Source: an uncultured Methylococcaceae bacterium
GTDB lineage: Bacteria > Pseudomonadota > Gammaproteobacteria > Methylococcales > Methylomonadaceae
Direction: 5' to 3'
Length of the DNA stretch: 39,796 nt
NCBI GenBank assembly: GCA_903927955.1
Contig: CAIYOW010000104.1
Location: 1-39,796 of the forward strand
How positions within the stretch are numbered: position 1 is the stretch's first letter; every line of letters begins with the position of its first letter. Below the pieces are notes generated by a model. That model was not told where the DNA came from. It did no database searches and saw nothing but the letters and a program-made list of their open reading frames with translations. A program made the translations under genes and the position numbers. Shown piece by piece: positions 17,486 through 26,601 of this stretch.

Positions 17486-18292
17486 ATGCTCAAACACACA
17501 CGGCAATTGCTCGATATTATGGCGCAATTGCGCCATCCACAAAGCGGCTGCCCTTGGGACATCAAGCAAGACTTCCATAGCCTGATGCCTTACCTGATAG
17601 AGGAAAGCTACGAAGTGGTCGATGCCATTGAACGCAATGATTTCGACGATTTACGGGCGGAATTGGGCGATGTGCTATTGCAGGTGGTGTTCCATAGCCA
17701 GATGGCTGATGAAAAAGGCTTGTTCAATTTTGAGCAGGTTGCCGAAAGCATCAGCGAGAAATTGGTGCGCCGCCATCCGCATGTCTTTGCTGATGCGGTG
17801 TTTAATAGCGACGAAGAGCGTCATCAGGCATGGGAGCAGTTCAAGGCGGATGAACGCCAGGCTAAAAGCGACACGCCTGAAAATATCAGTGTTTTGGCAG
17901 GCATTGCCAAAAGCCTGCCCGCTTTGATTGCCTGTGAAAAAACCATGGCGAGGGCGGCTTTGCATGGTTTTGATTGGAAAACCATCGGGCCGGTGTTTGA
18001 TAAGGTGCAGGAAGAGCTTGATGAAGTCAAAGACGCTTGGCAATCGGGTGATCAAGCGCATATTCAGGAAGAATTGGGCGATTTGTTGCTGGTCACCGTT
18101 AATTTGGCACGGCATTTAAACGTTAATCCAGAATTGGCCTTAAAAGAAGCTACCCAAAAATTTTCCAGACGCTTCAATTATATTGAGCAACAAGTGGCAA
18201 CGGCTGGCAAAGCACTGACTGATTGTGAATTGGCTGAGCTGGATGCGCTCTGGAACGAAGCCAAAATACAGCTAAAGCAGGCGCAAGTTTAG
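17486..18292 (+). CDS. mazG: Nucleoside triphosphate pyrophosphohydrolase MazG
   Basis: This 268-residue enzyme hydrolyses NTPs and dNTPs to monophosphate and pyrophosphate, cleaning the pool and tuning (p)ppGpp-related stress. The N-terminal MazG domain shows LRHPQSGCPWDIKQ and EESYEVVDAIERND with ELGDVLLQVVFH, the EExxE...ExxD metal-binding pattern. A second copy in the C-terminal half (EELDEVKDAW, then EELGDLLLVTVNLARH) gives the usual tandem layout. Length matches E. coli MazG. It is the last gene of the gcvH-dgkA-PfkB-mazG run. Its 3' end overlaps the convergent waaA gene by 21 bp. Confidence 0.95.
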   Translation: MLKHTRQLLDIMAQLRHPQSGCPWDIKQDFHSLMPYLIEESYEVVDAIERNDFDDLRAELGDVLLQVVFHSQMADEKGLFNFEQVAESISEKLVRRHPHVFADAVFNSDEERHQAWEQFKADERQAKSDTPENISVLAGIAKSLPALIACEKTMARAALHGFDWKTIGPVFDKVQEELDEVKDAWQSGDQAHIQEELGDLLLVTVNLARHLNVNPELALKEATQKFSRRFNYIEQQVATAGKALTDCELAELDALWNEAKIQLKQAQV

Positions 18293-19552
18293 CCGCGCTT
18301 GCTCCAGCATTTGGCAAATCTGCTCGAGCGCACCACGGTTATGCTGCAAAAACTGTCGGCCCTGTTCAACCATTAGCTTGCGTTGGAGCGGGTTGGCATA
18401 CAGATCGGTTATGGCGGCGGCCAGCTCCTCAGGCCCTTGGCATTGGATGGCTGCCTCCGCTTGCAAAATCCCTTTGGTAATGTCTTTAAAATTGTCCATA
18501 AACGGGCCAAACAACACCGGCACACCTATAGCAGCGGGTTCTAAAATATTATGCCCGCCTTTAGGCACTAGGCTACCGCCTACAAAAGCCACATCACACG
18601 CAGCATAAAGCATTTTCAGTTCGCCCATGGTATCCACCAAATAAACATCAGTAACCGCCGTGCAGGTGGTGTTGCTGGTGCGCAAAACGGTGTTTAGCCC
18701 TAGTTGCAGTGCGATTTTGTTTACTGTACCAAACCGTTCGGGATGGCGCGGCACCAGCACCATCAGCAGTTCGGGTATATGCGCCTTAAGTGCCGGGTAT
18801 GTTTTTAACAAAACCAGCTCTTCATCGGCATGGGTGCTGGCGCATAGCCATACAAAACGGTCAGTGAACAGTTGTGACTTTAATTGTTGCCCTTGTGCCA
18901 CGAGTTCCGACGGAATGCTCAAGTCAAATTTTATATTACCGGTTGTTTGTACCCGTTCAGCAGGCACGCCTATACTGACATAGCGTTTGGCATCGTCATC
19001 GGATTGTGCGGCAATGCCGCTGATAGGCAGCAGCGCTGGTTTGATCAATGCCGATAATTTTTGATAGCCACGGGCGGATTTTTCTGACAGGCGGGCATTA
19101 ATGATGTATAGGGGTACATGGTGGCGGGCGCTGGCATGGAACAGGTTGGGCCAAATTTCAGTTTCGACAATCACCGCCAATTGTGGCTTAAAATGCCGGA
19201 TAAAACGTTGTACGGCATCTGGCGTATCGAAAGGCAGGTAAACGTGTGCCACTGTGTTGCCTAGCACGGCTTGGATACGGGCCGAACCGGTCGGGGTGGT
19301 GCAGGTGATGAGCAAAGACAGGTCGGGGATGCGGGTCTGTAAGTGCCGGACAAGGGGGAACAGAGCCTCGGCCTCGCCGACTGACACGGCATGAAACCAA
19401 ATGGCAGTGGTTGTGGCGGTGCCTGGGGGATACCAAGCCAGACGTTCTTGCCAGCGTTGCCGGTAAGCCGGTGAGCTGATGCCGCGCCATTGCAAGCGTA
19501 GCAGCATGAGTGGTAGCAGCAGATACATCAGGGCTGAATAAAACCAAGCCAT
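18272..19552 (-). CDS. waaA: 3-deoxy-D-manno-octulosonic acid (Kdo) transferase
   Basis: WaaA transfers Kdo from CMP-Kdo to the lipid A precursor at the inner membrane. The 426-residue protein has an N-terminal hydrophobic segment (about 2-18). The acceptor-side domain contains WFHAVSVGE, with the conserved Glu, and the VETEIWPN block. The GT-B donor domain has GNIKFD, PRHPER and GGSLVPKGGHNILEPAA, all hallmarks of KdtA. Length matches the family. The gene ends inside the 3' end of convergent mazG. One or two Kdo additions cannot be decided from sequence. Confidence 0.95.
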   Translation of the reverse strand: MAWFYSALMYLLLPLMLLRLQWRGISSPAYRQRWQERLAWYPPGTATTTAIWFHAVSVGEAEALFPLVRHLQTRIPDLSLLITCTTPTGSARIQAVLGNTVAHVYLPFDTPDAVQRFIRHFKPQLAVIVETEIWPNLFHASARHHVPLYIINARLSEKSARGYQKLSALIKPALLPISGIAAQSDDDAKRYVSIGVPAERVQTTGNIKFDLSIPSELVAQGQQLKSQLFTDRFVWLCASTHADEELVLLKTYPALKAHIPELLMVLVPRHPERFGTVNKIALQLGLNTVLRTSNTTCTAVTDVYLVDTMGELKMLYAACDVAFVGGSLVPKGGHNILEPAAIGVPVLFGPFMDNFKDITKGILQAEAAIQCQGPEELAAAITDLYANPLQRKLMVEQGRQFLQHNRGALEQICQMLEQARLNLRLL

Positions 19553-19594
19553 TTAAGTCAGCCTAGGGTGTTGGTTCAAGCCTATGTTTGCATG

Positions 19595-19642
19595 AGTACC
19601 AGCCACTTTGATGGTGGTTGCCATCAGAATGTGGCTGGTACT
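19595..19642. repeat. Nested palindrome between rplI and waaA
   Basis: AGTACCAGCCAC (19595-19606) and GTGGCTGGTACT (19631-19642) are perfect 12-bp inverted arms. Inside them TGATGG (19609-19614) and CCATCA (19621-19626) form a second stem around a 6-nt loop. The whole folds as one long imperfect hairpin, or as a cruciform in DNA. No T-run follows on either strand, so it is not a classic terminator. It may be a REP-like element, or stabilise the 3' end of the ribosomal-protein mRNA. Confidence 0.7.
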
Positions 19643-19650
19643 AGAGTTGC

Positions 19651-20100
19651 TTAAGCTTCCGCTATGATTTTGATGCTTATGGTAGCCACTACATCGGTGT
19701 GCAGGGCTATATCTATGTCAAAATCACCCAAATGGCGAATGGCACCATGTGGCAAACGTATTTCGTGTTTTTCAACGGCAACGCCAGCAGCGGTGATGGC
19801 GTCGGCAATGTTGTGTGTGCCAATTGAACCAAACAGACGGCCTTCGTCACCGGCTTTGTGGGCAATGGCAACGGTTAACTTTCCTAGTGCTTCGGCACGG
19901 GCTTTGGCGGCATCCAAACGCTCCTGTGCGGCTTTTTCAAGTTCAGCCCGGCGCACTTCAAATTCAGCCACTTTAGTCGCTGTTGCAGGCACAGCTTTAC
20001 CTTGTGGGATCAAAAAATTTCTGCCGTAACCGGATTTAATATTGACTTTGTCGCCTAGGCTACCTAGGTTTGCAATTTTTTCGAGAAGGATGACTTCCAT
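19651..20100 (-). CDS. rplI: 50S ribosomal protein L9
   Basis: L9 binds 23S rRNA and helps keep the reading frame during translation. The 149-residue sequence has the N-terminal domain with [20 protein letters not shown] and [13 protein letters not shown], a long helix (about 45-75) rich in Ala, Glu and Arg, and a C-terminal rRNA-binding domain with [16 protein letters not shown]. This is the normal bacterial length. It is the last gene of the rpsF-rpsR-DUF2232-rplI operon, 52 bp after the DUF2232 gene. A long palindrome follows it. Confidence 0.97.
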   Translation of the reverse strand: MEVILLEKIANLGSLGDKVNIKSGYGRNFLIPQGKAVPATATKVAEFEVRRAELEKAAQERLDAAKARAEALGKLTVAIAHKAGDEGRLFGSIGTHNIADAITAAGVAVEKHEIRLPHGAIRHLGDFDIDIALHTDVVATISIKIIAEA

Positions 20101-20152
20101 TTTTAATACCTCTAAAATTCGGATATGATCCGATTAATGTCGCCAGTCGGCG

Positions 20153-21061
20153 TTAAATTGTGGGTTTTTTAGTGCGTAAGTTTAGCCATGCATCTGCCAG
20201 GCCAATCAATGCCACCAGCACTGCTGTGTAAGGCACCAAGAACATGGTCAAGTAAAACATGGGTATGGTGAAAGCGGAAAGCTTGCGGCCCGCAAACCAG
20301 CCGTGTACCACTGCCGAGCCGATAAAGGTGTATAGCACCAATAACAGGATGGAGCTGTTGCGTAAAATTTCGGAAAAAACACCCGAACTCAACCAAGCAA
20401 CAGCAGTCACTGCCAGTGTGCCAATAGCCAAACGCGGCTGTGTGCTTAAGGATAAAAATTCTTGCCCGAAGCCACCGGGGTTGTATAGGTTGGCTTGCCA
20501 CCAGCGCCCTAAAAACAAACCAAACAGCAAGCTGAAAACAGACCCTGCAGCCACCATGCCAGTCATGTAATGGGACATTAAGCCAATATTATTCTGCACT
20601 TGCAACAACTGGTCTGGCTGCAAGGGGCTGTTGGCTGCCGCCATATTCAGCATTTGTGTCAAGATGGCAACCCATGCGTTGGCAAGATCACTAACGAACA
20701 GGTAAGCACCGACTACGCCTAGCAAGCCCATCATAACCGCTATTTCCACGGCTAAGGACAAATGTCGGCCTTCCCGCAGCACAATGGAAATCAACCAGAT
20801 GGGCAGCCATAATAGGGCGACATACAGCAGGGCAAATTGGAAGTTGCCCAACAGGAAAAACCCTAAGGCTGCCGATGCCAATGCCGAGCAGCCCAGCACA
20901 TACAAGCCTTCGACCGCACCGCGCCGCAGTGTCACCAAAGCCACCGTGGCGGAACTTACAATGCTTATCGGCGTGATGATGAGCGACAACAGAGCCAAAG
21001 AAGAGGCCACAAGCATCGCTTGCAGCCTGCCTTTCATAATGTATGCCGCTAAAAAGTTCAT
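20153..21061 (-). CDS. DUF2232 multi-pass membrane protein
   Basis: A 302-residue integral membrane protein with about seven to eight hydrophobic segments spread over the whole length. In many gammaproteobacteria a DUF2232 (YybS-like) protein sits between rpsR and rplI, exactly as here. The function is not established; the fold resembles small-molecule or vitamin-type transport components, but I see no motif proving this. It begins 28 bp after rpsR and ends 52 bp before rplI, so it should be co-transcribed with both. Confidence 0.85.
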   Translation of the reverse strand: MNFLAAYIMKGRLQAMLVASSLALLSLIITPISIVSSATVALVTLRRGAVEGLYVLGCSALASAALGFFLLGNFQFALLYVALLWLPIWLISIVLREGRHLSLAVEIAVMMGLLGVVGAYLFVSDLANAWVAILTQMLNMAAANSPLQPDQLLQVQNNIGLMSHYMTGMVAAGSVFSLLFGLFLGRWWQANLYNPGGFGQEFLSLSTQPRLAIGTLAVTAVAWLSSGVFSEILRNSSILLLVLYTFIGSAVVHGWFAGRKLSAFTIPMFYLTMFLVPYTAVLVALIGLADAWLNLRTKKPTI

Positions 21062-21089
21062 GCCCGCCCCATGTTATGCTTAGTGATGC

Positions 21090-21317
21090 TTATTTGTGTG
21101 AGTCGCAGAATGGCAGCAGCGCGATAAATCGGGCGCGTTTGATAGCCACACACAGTGCGCGTTGGTTTTTTGCACTGGTGCCAGTGATGCGGCTAGGCAC
21201 AATTTTACCGGTCTCAGTAATATAGTCGTTCAGCAAATCAAGGTCTTTATAGTCAATTTGGCTAGCAGATTCGCTGCCAACAAGGCTAATTTTTTTGCGT
21301 TTTATGTTACGTGCCAT
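21090..21317 (-). CDS. rpsR: 30S ribosomal protein S18
   Basis: S18 is a small-subunit protein that forms a heterodimer with S6 at the platform. The 75-residue sequence contains [23 protein letters not shown], split over two turns, and the conserved [21 protein letters not shown] block. Length is as in E. coli S18. It lies 29 bp after rpsF, and the pair is the canonical S6-S18 arrangement. Confidence 0.97.
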   Translation of the reverse strand: MARNIKRKKISLVGSESASQIDYKDLDLLNDYITETGKIVPSRITGTSAKNQRALCVAIKRARFIALLPFCDSHK

Positions 21318-21346
21318 AATGTTTTTAAAATCCTATAAGTCGAAGG

Positions 21347-21814
21347 TTATTCAGGAATAATTTCGTTGGCTTCAAGTTCTGCTTCAAGGTTGTCCAAGTC
21401 GTCGCTGGCATCATCCGCTGCTTCTGCTGCTGCAGCCAATGCTTCTTTAGCGGCAGCGTCTTTGGCTCTGGATTCAGCAATCTTATTCTCTTCGGCAGTT
21501 GCGGTAGCAATGGCGGACACTTCGGTGATAGGTTGTTTTTGCAGCAAGGTCATGCTGCGCAAAATGGCATCGTTAAAACGGAATCCGGTTTCCAGCTCAT
21601 CTAAAGTGGCTTGGTCGCATTCAATGTTCATCAGCACATAATGTGCTTTATGAAGCTTTTTGATGGGGTAGGCCAAATGTCTTCTGCCCCAGTCTTCTAG
21701 GCGGTGAATTTTGCCATTGGCGCCTTCGATACTGGATTTGTAACGTTCGATCATGCCTGGAACCTGGACGCTTTGGTCAGGATGGACTAAAAAGACGATT
21801 TCGTAATGCCGCAT
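21347..21814 (-). CDS. rpsF: 30S ribosomal protein S6
   Basis: S6 pairs with S18 on the small-subunit platform. Residues 1-95 form the conserved ferredoxin-like domain ([34 protein letters not shown]). The tail from about residue 100 to 155 is Ala/Glu/Asp-rich and acidic, like the tail that RimK extends with glutamate in E. coli. A strong AAGGAA ribosome-binding site sits 5-6 bases before the ATG. It is the first gene of the operon; its promoter is visible upstream. A RimK-associated-type protease gene lies elsewhere in the window, but no rimK is seen. Confidence 0.97.
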   Translation of the reverse strand: MRHYEIVFLVHPDQSVQVPGMIERYKSSIEGANGKIHRLEDWGRRHLAYPIKKLHKAHYVLMNIECDQATLDELETGFRFNDAILRSMTLLQKQPITEVSAIATATAEENKIAESRAKDAAAKEALAAAAEAADDASDDLDNLEAELEANEIIPE

Positions 21815-21896
21815 TATTTTTCCTTACGGGTTAAGCCTTCCCATGGGCAATGCTTGATTGCGGAGGGTAAAGCAAGGATTGTTTATAGAACCGCAT

Positions 21897-21925
21897 ATTA
21901 TAATGATTTTATTGTGCCTTGAAAA
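21897..21925 (-). promoter_or_regulatory. Probable sigma-70 promoter of the rpsF operon
   Basis: On the minus strand a -35-like TTTTCA (21925-21920) is followed, after 17 bases, by a perfect TATAAT (21902-21897). It would give a leader of roughly 75 nt before rpsF, long enough to hold an S6-S18 autoregulatory structure, although I did not identify that motif. Confidence 0.55.
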
Positions 21926-21968
21926 GAACTATAAAAGCCGATACGGCCCAAAATGGATTGGACGGGCT

Positions 21969-23264
21969 TCACACTTGCCAGCGACCGGAACGGACGGCCC
22001 ACCATTTGCCCATTGCCTTAAGTAGGGTTGATGCATTGACCACCCACCAAACCGCAGCAGCCCCATAGCCCAAATACACGGCAAACAGCCAGCCGAAAGG
22101 GACGCGCAAGGCGTTCAGGGGTGCTGACCAATAAAAAATAGTGGACGTTTTGCCTGCACCGCTCAGCACGCCTTCGGCCAGTGTTTCATAAGCCATGAAC
22201 AATTGCGAAAACGCCAATATTTGTGCGTAACGCACGGCTTCGCGCAATACCAAAGGATCGCTGGTAAAGAACCCGCATAGCCAAGGGGCGGCAAAATAGA
22301 AAATGCATGCCACCAGTACACCGATGACGGTCAAGATTTTAAAACCCAGCCTTATCGCCGCGTGGGCTTGGCGGATATTGCCTGCACCCAAGCTGCGCCC
22401 GACAATACTGGCGATGCCCATGGAAAAGCCCCAAAACACCGGCCAAGTGAAGCCTTCCAGTGCCGAAAAGCCAATGCCCAGTGCGGCGTTGACGGGCGCG
22501 CCCAGCGGCGAGATGACCCAATGCAGCAGTGCGGCGTAGACCAAGGCAAACATCAGCGTGCCCCAGCACATAGGCAGGCCAATTTTGGCGATCTGCCAAG
22601 CGAGCCGATCAAACGACAAATGCTTAAGGCGGAAAGGCGTTTTCTTGCCCAGCACGATCAGTCCGATAAGCAGGGCTACCGTTTGGCTTAAGCCAGTCGC
22701 CATTGCCGATCCACCAATGCCATAGCCCAGCTGATAAATGCACACGGGGTTCAGCAAGATATTCAAAAGGGTGGCGATGGTTTGCAGTAGCAGTACGGTG
22801 CGTGTTTGTCCATAGGCGATAAACACGGCGTTAATGGTCGGCATAATGGCTTGCGCCAGACAAAACTGGGCATGCCAGCGCAAATACTCAGCCGCTTGTG
22901 CGGCAACCGGGACGGCAAGCCCAAGTAGCTTGGAGAGGTCAGATGAATAAAGGGCGCTAAGTGTCAGCACTGCGCCGCCTATCAGTAATGTTGCCAGTAG
23001 GGCATTGCCTATTAGGCGTTGCTGTTGCCGATTGTTTTCAGCCCCGATAGCCCGTGCCAACAACGACAATGTGCCTGCTGAAACTATCGAATACACCGCA
23101 TAATAAGCAATCAGGATAAAGGTGCAGGAGGCGATGGCGGCTTGCGCGTCCACCCCCAGCCATTGCACCGCCTGTTGGTCAATGACCCGATAAGCATTAT
23201 CCAGTGTGGCGGACAGGGCAATGGGCAGGGTAAGGGCAATGAGTTGTTTTATGCTGAGAGTCAT
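21969..23264 (-). CDS. MATE-family multidrug/sodium exporter
   Basis: A 431-residue integral membrane protein with about twelve hydrophobic segments in two related halves, as in the MATE family. Such transporters expel cationic drugs or other toxic compounds using Na+ or H+. Family-like features are the ALPIALSATLDNAYRVIDQ start and GFSMGIASIVGRSLGAGN in the second half. It resembles NorM/DinF-like members. The ATG at 23264 gives the normal N-terminus. The gene faces away from fabA and ends 155 bp before the rpsF start, on the same strand. Confidence 0.88.
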   Translation of the reverse strand: MTLSIKQLIALTLPIALSATLDNAYRVIDQQAVQWLGVDAQAAIASCTFILIAYYAVYSIVSAGTLSLLARAIGAENNRQQQRLIGNALLATLLIGGAVLTLSALYSSDLSKLLGLAVPVAAQAAEYLRWHAQFCLAQAIMPTINAVFIAYGQTRTVLLLQTIATLLNILLNPVCIYQLGYGIGGSAMATGLSQTVALLIGLIVLGKKTPFRLKHLSFDRLAWQIAKIGLPMCWGTLMFALVYAALLHWVISPLGAPVNAALGIGFSALEGFTWPVFWGFSMGIASIVGRSLGAGNIRQAHAAIRLGFKILTVIGVLVACIFYFAAPWLCGFFTSDPLVLREAVRYAQILAFSQLFMAYETLAEGVLSGAGKTSTIFYWSAPLNALRVPFGWLFAVYLGYGAAAVWWVVNASTLLKAMGKWWAVRSGRWQV

Positions 23265-23630
23265 GGCGTCATGATGGGGCGCAAGTGGGGGAAAATACAG
23301 GGCGTATGCCTACACTAAACAGTGCCGCAAGCAATTAGTCAAACTTGCCGTTATCTTTAATGTCGGCATGGCGCCTGAGCAGCACTGGCAGCCCTATTGT
23401 TTGTGACTTAATATCATGGTTTTAGGCTTTTTTTGCTGCCAGTAGCCAGCGCAATTAGGCGAGCAGCGCACTAGGTAAGTCCCAGTATACAAGCCAAGCG
23501 AATTTTATAACTTTAAAAATACTTCATCAAAGATGTGTCCAGCCAAAAAATTTGAGCTGATTTTTTTCGGTGTCTGTTGGATAATAGGGAGTTAAATTAT
23601 AAGAATAAGTTAAGGTGTATAAATACTACT
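23265..23630. other. Intergenic region between the MATE gene and fabA, with a spaced inverted repeat
   Basis: This 366-bp divergent region must carry both promoters. ACTGGCAGC (23384-23392) and GCTGCCAGT (23435-23443) are perfect 9-bp inverted arms separated by 42 nt. No FabR/FadR-type site was recognised. The fabA frame extends to a TTG at 23577, but homology starts at 23631. Confidence 0.45.
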
Positions 23631-24146
23631 ATGGAGAAACCGCATAGCTTCACGCGTGAAGAACTATTAATGTCCGGCAGGGGCGAATTGTATGGGCCTC
23701 TGAACGCACAACTGCCTCTGCCTAACATGCTCATGATGGATCGCATTACGTTAATTACCGATCAAGGCGGATTGTACGGAAAAGGTGAAATTGTGGCCGA
23801 ATTGGATATTCAGCCGGACTTGTGGTTTTTCGCTTGCCACTTCCAAGGTGATCCAGTCATGCCAGGTTGCTTGGGTCTTGATGCCATGTGGCAATTGGTT
23901 GGCTTTTTCTTATGCTGGATGGGCGGGCCGGGCAAAGGCCGGGCTTTGGGAGTCGGGGAGGTGAAGTTTACCGGACAGGTGCTGCCTACCGCCAAAAAAG
24001 TCATCTACCGGGTACACCTAAAACGCCTTATCATGCGTAAGCTGGTTATGGGCATTGCCGATGCCACCATGGAGGTTGACGGCAAAGTTATTTATGAAGC
24101 GACCGATTTACGGGTTGGCTTGTTCACGTCTACGCAAAATTTTTAG
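23631..24146 (+). CDS. fabA: 3-hydroxydecanoyl-ACP dehydratase/isomerase
   Basis: FabA removes water from 3-hydroxydecanoyl-ACP and isomerises trans-2 to cis-3-decenoyl-ACP, the branch point for unsaturated fatty acids. The 171-residue protein has the hot-dog fold with active-site His70 in [14 protein letters not shown] and Asp84 in GLDAMWQL, the same numbering as E. coli FabA. I chose ATG 23631, whose [13 protein letters not shown] start matches the family; the in-frame upstream TTG adds 18 unrelated residues. An AAGGTG lies 13 bases upstream, rather far. It is the first gene of the fabA-fabB pair, 8 bp apart. Confidence 0.96.
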   Translation: MEKPHSFTREELLMSGRGELYGPLNAQLPLPNMLMMDRITLITDQGGLYGKGEIVAELDIQPDLWFFACHFQGDPVMPGCLGLDAMWQLVGFFLCWMGGPGKGRALGVGEVKFTGQVLPTAKKVIYRVHLKRLIMRKLVMGIADATMEVDGKVIYEATDLRVGLFTSTQNF

Positions 24147-24154
24147 GGTGGGGT

Positions 24155-25375
24155 ATGAAAAGGGTCGTGGTTACTGGGCTGGGCATTGTCTCCAGCATAG
24201 GCAATAACCGTGCGGAAGTGCTCGACTCCCTCCGTGCGGGTCGTTCTGGCATAGTGTTTGCCGATATTTATCAGGAAATGGGCTTCCGCAGTCATGTGCA
24301 TGGTGCAATCAGCATTGATTTAGATACCTTTATCGACCGTAAAATCAAGCGGTTTATGGGCGATGGCGCGGCCTTCAATTATATTGCCATGCAACAGGCC
24401 ATTGCCGACGCTGGGTTGGAAGACGCCGAAGTGTCCCATGTCCGGACGGGACTGGTGATGGGGTCGGGCGGGCCATCAACCTCTAACTTGGTTGAGGCTG
24501 CCGACATTATGCGCGACAAGGGCATTAAGCAGGTTGGCCCCTACCGTGTGCCACGCACCATGTCCAGCACCAACACCGCATGTTTGGCTACGCCGTACAA
24601 AATCAAAGGGGTCAATTACTCCATCAGCTCCGCTTGCGCCACCAGCGCGCACTGTATAGGCCATGCCATGGAGCTGATCCAAATGGGCAAGCAAGATGTT
24701 GTGTTTGCAGGCGGCGGCGAGGAATTGCACTGGACAATGTCGGTATTGTTCGACGCAATGGGAGCGTTGTCATCAAAATATAATGATACACCCAGCACCG
24801 CATCTCGGCCTTACGATGAAACTCGCGACGGTTTTGTCATCTCAGGCGGCGGCGGGGTATTGGTGATAGAAGAACTGGAACATGCCAAAGCCCGTGGCGC
24901 GAAAATTTATGCCGAACTGGTTGGCTACGGCGCCACTTCTGACGGTTATGATATGGTGCAGCCCTCTGGCGAAGGCGCGGTGCGCTGTATGCAACAGGCA
25001 ATGGCGACGGTTGAGGGTAAAATTGACTATATCAATGCCCACGGCACCAGCACACCCGTGGGCGACACCAAGGAACTGGAAGCTCTGCGCCAAGTATTTG
25101 CCGATACGGAGTTGCCCAAAATCAGTTCCACCAAATCCCTGACCGGCCATGCTTTGGGGGCCGCCGGTGTCAATGAAGCGATTTATTCATTGTTGATGAT
25201 GGAGCATAATTTCCTGAGTGCCTCCGCCAATATCAGCCAGCTTGATCCAGCCGCTGTGGGGATGCCGATTGTCCGGGAACTGCAAGAAAATGTGACACTG
25301 AATACTATTATGTCCAACAGTTTTGGCTTTGGCGGCACTAATGCCACCCTGATTTTCCAACGCTATCAGGATTGA
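24155..25375 (+). CDS. fabB: 3-oxoacyl-ACP synthase I
   Basis: FabB condenses malonyl-ACP with cis-3-decenoyl-ACP and longer chains, committing them to unsaturated fatty acids. The 406-residue thiolase-fold enzyme keeps the Cys-His-His triad: Cys161 (SSACATSAH), His296 ([11 protein letters not shown]) and His332 ([11 protein letters not shown]). [12 protein letters not shown] near the C-terminus completes the site. Length equals E. coli FabB. Its place 8 bp after fabA is the classic layout in gammaproteobacteria, and indicates tight co-expression. Confidence 0.97.
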   Translation: MKRVVVTGLGIVSSIGNNRAEVLDSLRAGRSGIVFADIYQEMGFRSHVHGAISIDLDTFIDRKIKRFMGDGAAFNYIAMQQAIADAGLEDAEVSHVRTGLVMGSGGPSTSNLVEAADIMRDKGIKQVGPYRVPRTMSSTNTACLATPYKIKGVNYSISSACATSAHCIGHAMELIQMGKQDVVFAGGGEELHWTMSVLFDAMGALSSKYNDTPSTASRPYDETRDGFVISGGGGVLVIEELEHAKARGAKIYAELVGYGATSDGYDMVQPSGEGAVRCMQQAMATVEGKIDYINAHGTSTPVGDTKELEALRQVFADTELPKISSTKSLTGHALGAAGVNEAIYSLLMMEHNFLSASANISQLDPAAVGMPIVRELQENVTLNTIMSNSFGFGGTNATLIFQRYQD

Positions 25376-25385
25376 AGCTTTGCAC

Positions 25386-25415
25386 GGGTGGCGGCTAAGG
25401 CCGCTGCCCGCCTTT
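25386..25415 (+). terminator. Possible terminator after fabB
   Basis: GGGTGGCGGC (25386-25395) and GCCGCTGCCC (25400-25409) form a 10-bp stem with two G-U pairs and a 4-nt loop; one more C-G pair can be added outside. Only three T residues follow, so termination may be partial. It separates fabA-fabB from ttcA. Confidence 0.4.
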
Positions 25416-25444
25416 AAACCGTTTACTTTATCCCTTTTCTGACC

Positions 25445-26302
25445 ATGTCAGACCCGAACCAAAAATCCCGTACCCAGTTCAATAAGTTGCAAAAACGTTT
25501 GCGTCATTATGTCGGCGATGCCATTGCCGATTACAATATGATTGAAGAAGGCGATAAAGTCATGGTTTGCCTGTCTGGTGGCAAGGACTCTTACACCCTG
25601 CTGGATGTTTTGTGGAATCTGCAAAAGACCGCCCCTGTCAACTTCGAGCTGGTTGCGGTTAATCTTGACCAAAAACAACCGGGATTCCCCGAACAGGTCT
25701 TGCCGGATTATTTGTCCGCAATGGGTGTGCCATACCATATCATCGAAAAAGATACCTACAGCGTGGTCAAACGCGTCATCCCGGAAGGCCAAACCACTTG
25801 TGGCCTGTGTTCACGGTTGCGGCGCGGCACCTTATACGGCTACGCCGAAGCCAATGGCATCACCAAAATTGCCTTGGGCCATCACCGTGATGATATCCTT
25901 GAAACTTTTTTCCTCAATATCTTTTATGGCGGCAAGCTTAAAGCAATGCCACCTAAGTTATTGAGCGACGACAAGCGCAATATTGTCATCAGGCCACTGG
26001 CCTATTGCCGCGAAAAAGACATCGAACGCTTTGCCGCGTTTAAAAAATTCCCCATCATCCCTTGTAATTTGTGCGGCTCACAAGAAAACTTGCAGCGCAA
26101 GGCCATGAAGGTGATGCTTAAAACGTGGGACAAACAATTTCCCGGTCGGCTGGAAACCATTTTCACCAGCTTGCAGAACGTTGCCCCGTCACAATTGGCA
26201 GACCGGCAATTGTTTGATTTTATAGGCTTGCAGCAAAGCTTGTTGGTTGGGCATGAGCCAGCCTTAGTTGGCAACGAGGGCTTGGCGGTACTCGAGCGGT
26301 AG
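25445..26302 (+). CDS. ttcA: tRNA 2-thiocytidine(32) synthetase TtcA
   Basis: TtcA adds sulfur to cytidine 32 of several tRNAs, using ATP and an Fe-S cluster. The 285-residue protein has the PP-loop SGGKDS at 44-49, the Cys119/Cys122 pair in [12 protein letters not shown] and a further CNLC pair at 207/210, which is the cluster-binding pattern of TtcA-type enzymes. [11 protein letters not shown] is another signature. Length is close to that of E. coli TtcA. It ends 12 bp from the convergent GIY-YIG gene and follows fabB after a possible terminator. Confidence 0.95.
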   Translation: MSDPNQKSRTQFNKLQKRLRHYVGDAIADYNMIEEGDKVMVCLSGGKDSYTLLDVLWNLQKTAPVNFELVAVNLDQKQPGFPEQVLPDYLSAMGVPYHIIEKDTYSVVKRVIPEGQTTCGLCSRLRRGTLYGYAEANGITKIALGHHRDDILETFFLNIFYGGKLKAMPPKLLSDDKRNIVIRPLAYCREKDIERFAAFKKFPIIPCNLCGSQENLQRKAMKVMLKTWDKQFPGRLETIFTSLQNVAPSQLADRQLFDFIGLQQSLLVGHEPALVGNEGLAVLER

Positions 26303-26314
26303 CCAGTGTCAGGG

Positions 26315-26584
26315 CTAGATAAGTTCTTTAGCTAAATTGTCCGGCGCGCCTATCAGCTGCCATTTTTCTTGCCGCGATAACTTCTTGATGGCCGCCTCGC
26401 GTTGCCCCGCAGAACGGCGATCATGGTTTTTCTCAACATAAACCAGTTGCTTGGGCTGCCTGCCACGAAAATACTTGGCGCCTTTTTGTTCGGCATGTTG
26501 CCGGTAGCGTCTGGACAGGTCAGTGGTAATCCCTGTATAAAGTGAGCCGTCTGAACAAAGAATCACATAAACATACCAATCCAT
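26315..26584 (-). CDS. GIY-YIG nuclease-domain protein (UPF0213/YhbQ-like)
   Basis: An 89-residue single-domain protein with the GIY-YIG fold. The first motif reads YVYVILCSDGSLYTG, with YV and YTG in place of GIY and YIG, followed by Arg in LSRRYRQH and the conserved HAEQKGAKYFRGR region; Glu in QREAAIKKL completes the set. This is the stand-alone UPF0213 type; cellular role is unclear, though YhbQ-type proteins have been linked to DNA cleavage. ATG 26584 is preferred over TTG 26590. Its start is only 17 bp from the divergent protease gene. Confidence 0.85.
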   Translation of the reverse strand: MDWYVYVILCSDGSLYTGITTDLSRRYRQHAEQKGAKYFRGRQPKQLVYVEKNHDRRSAGQREAAIKKLSRQEKWQLIGAPDNLAKELI

Positions 26585-26601
26585 CAGCAAGGCTCATTAT
26601 T

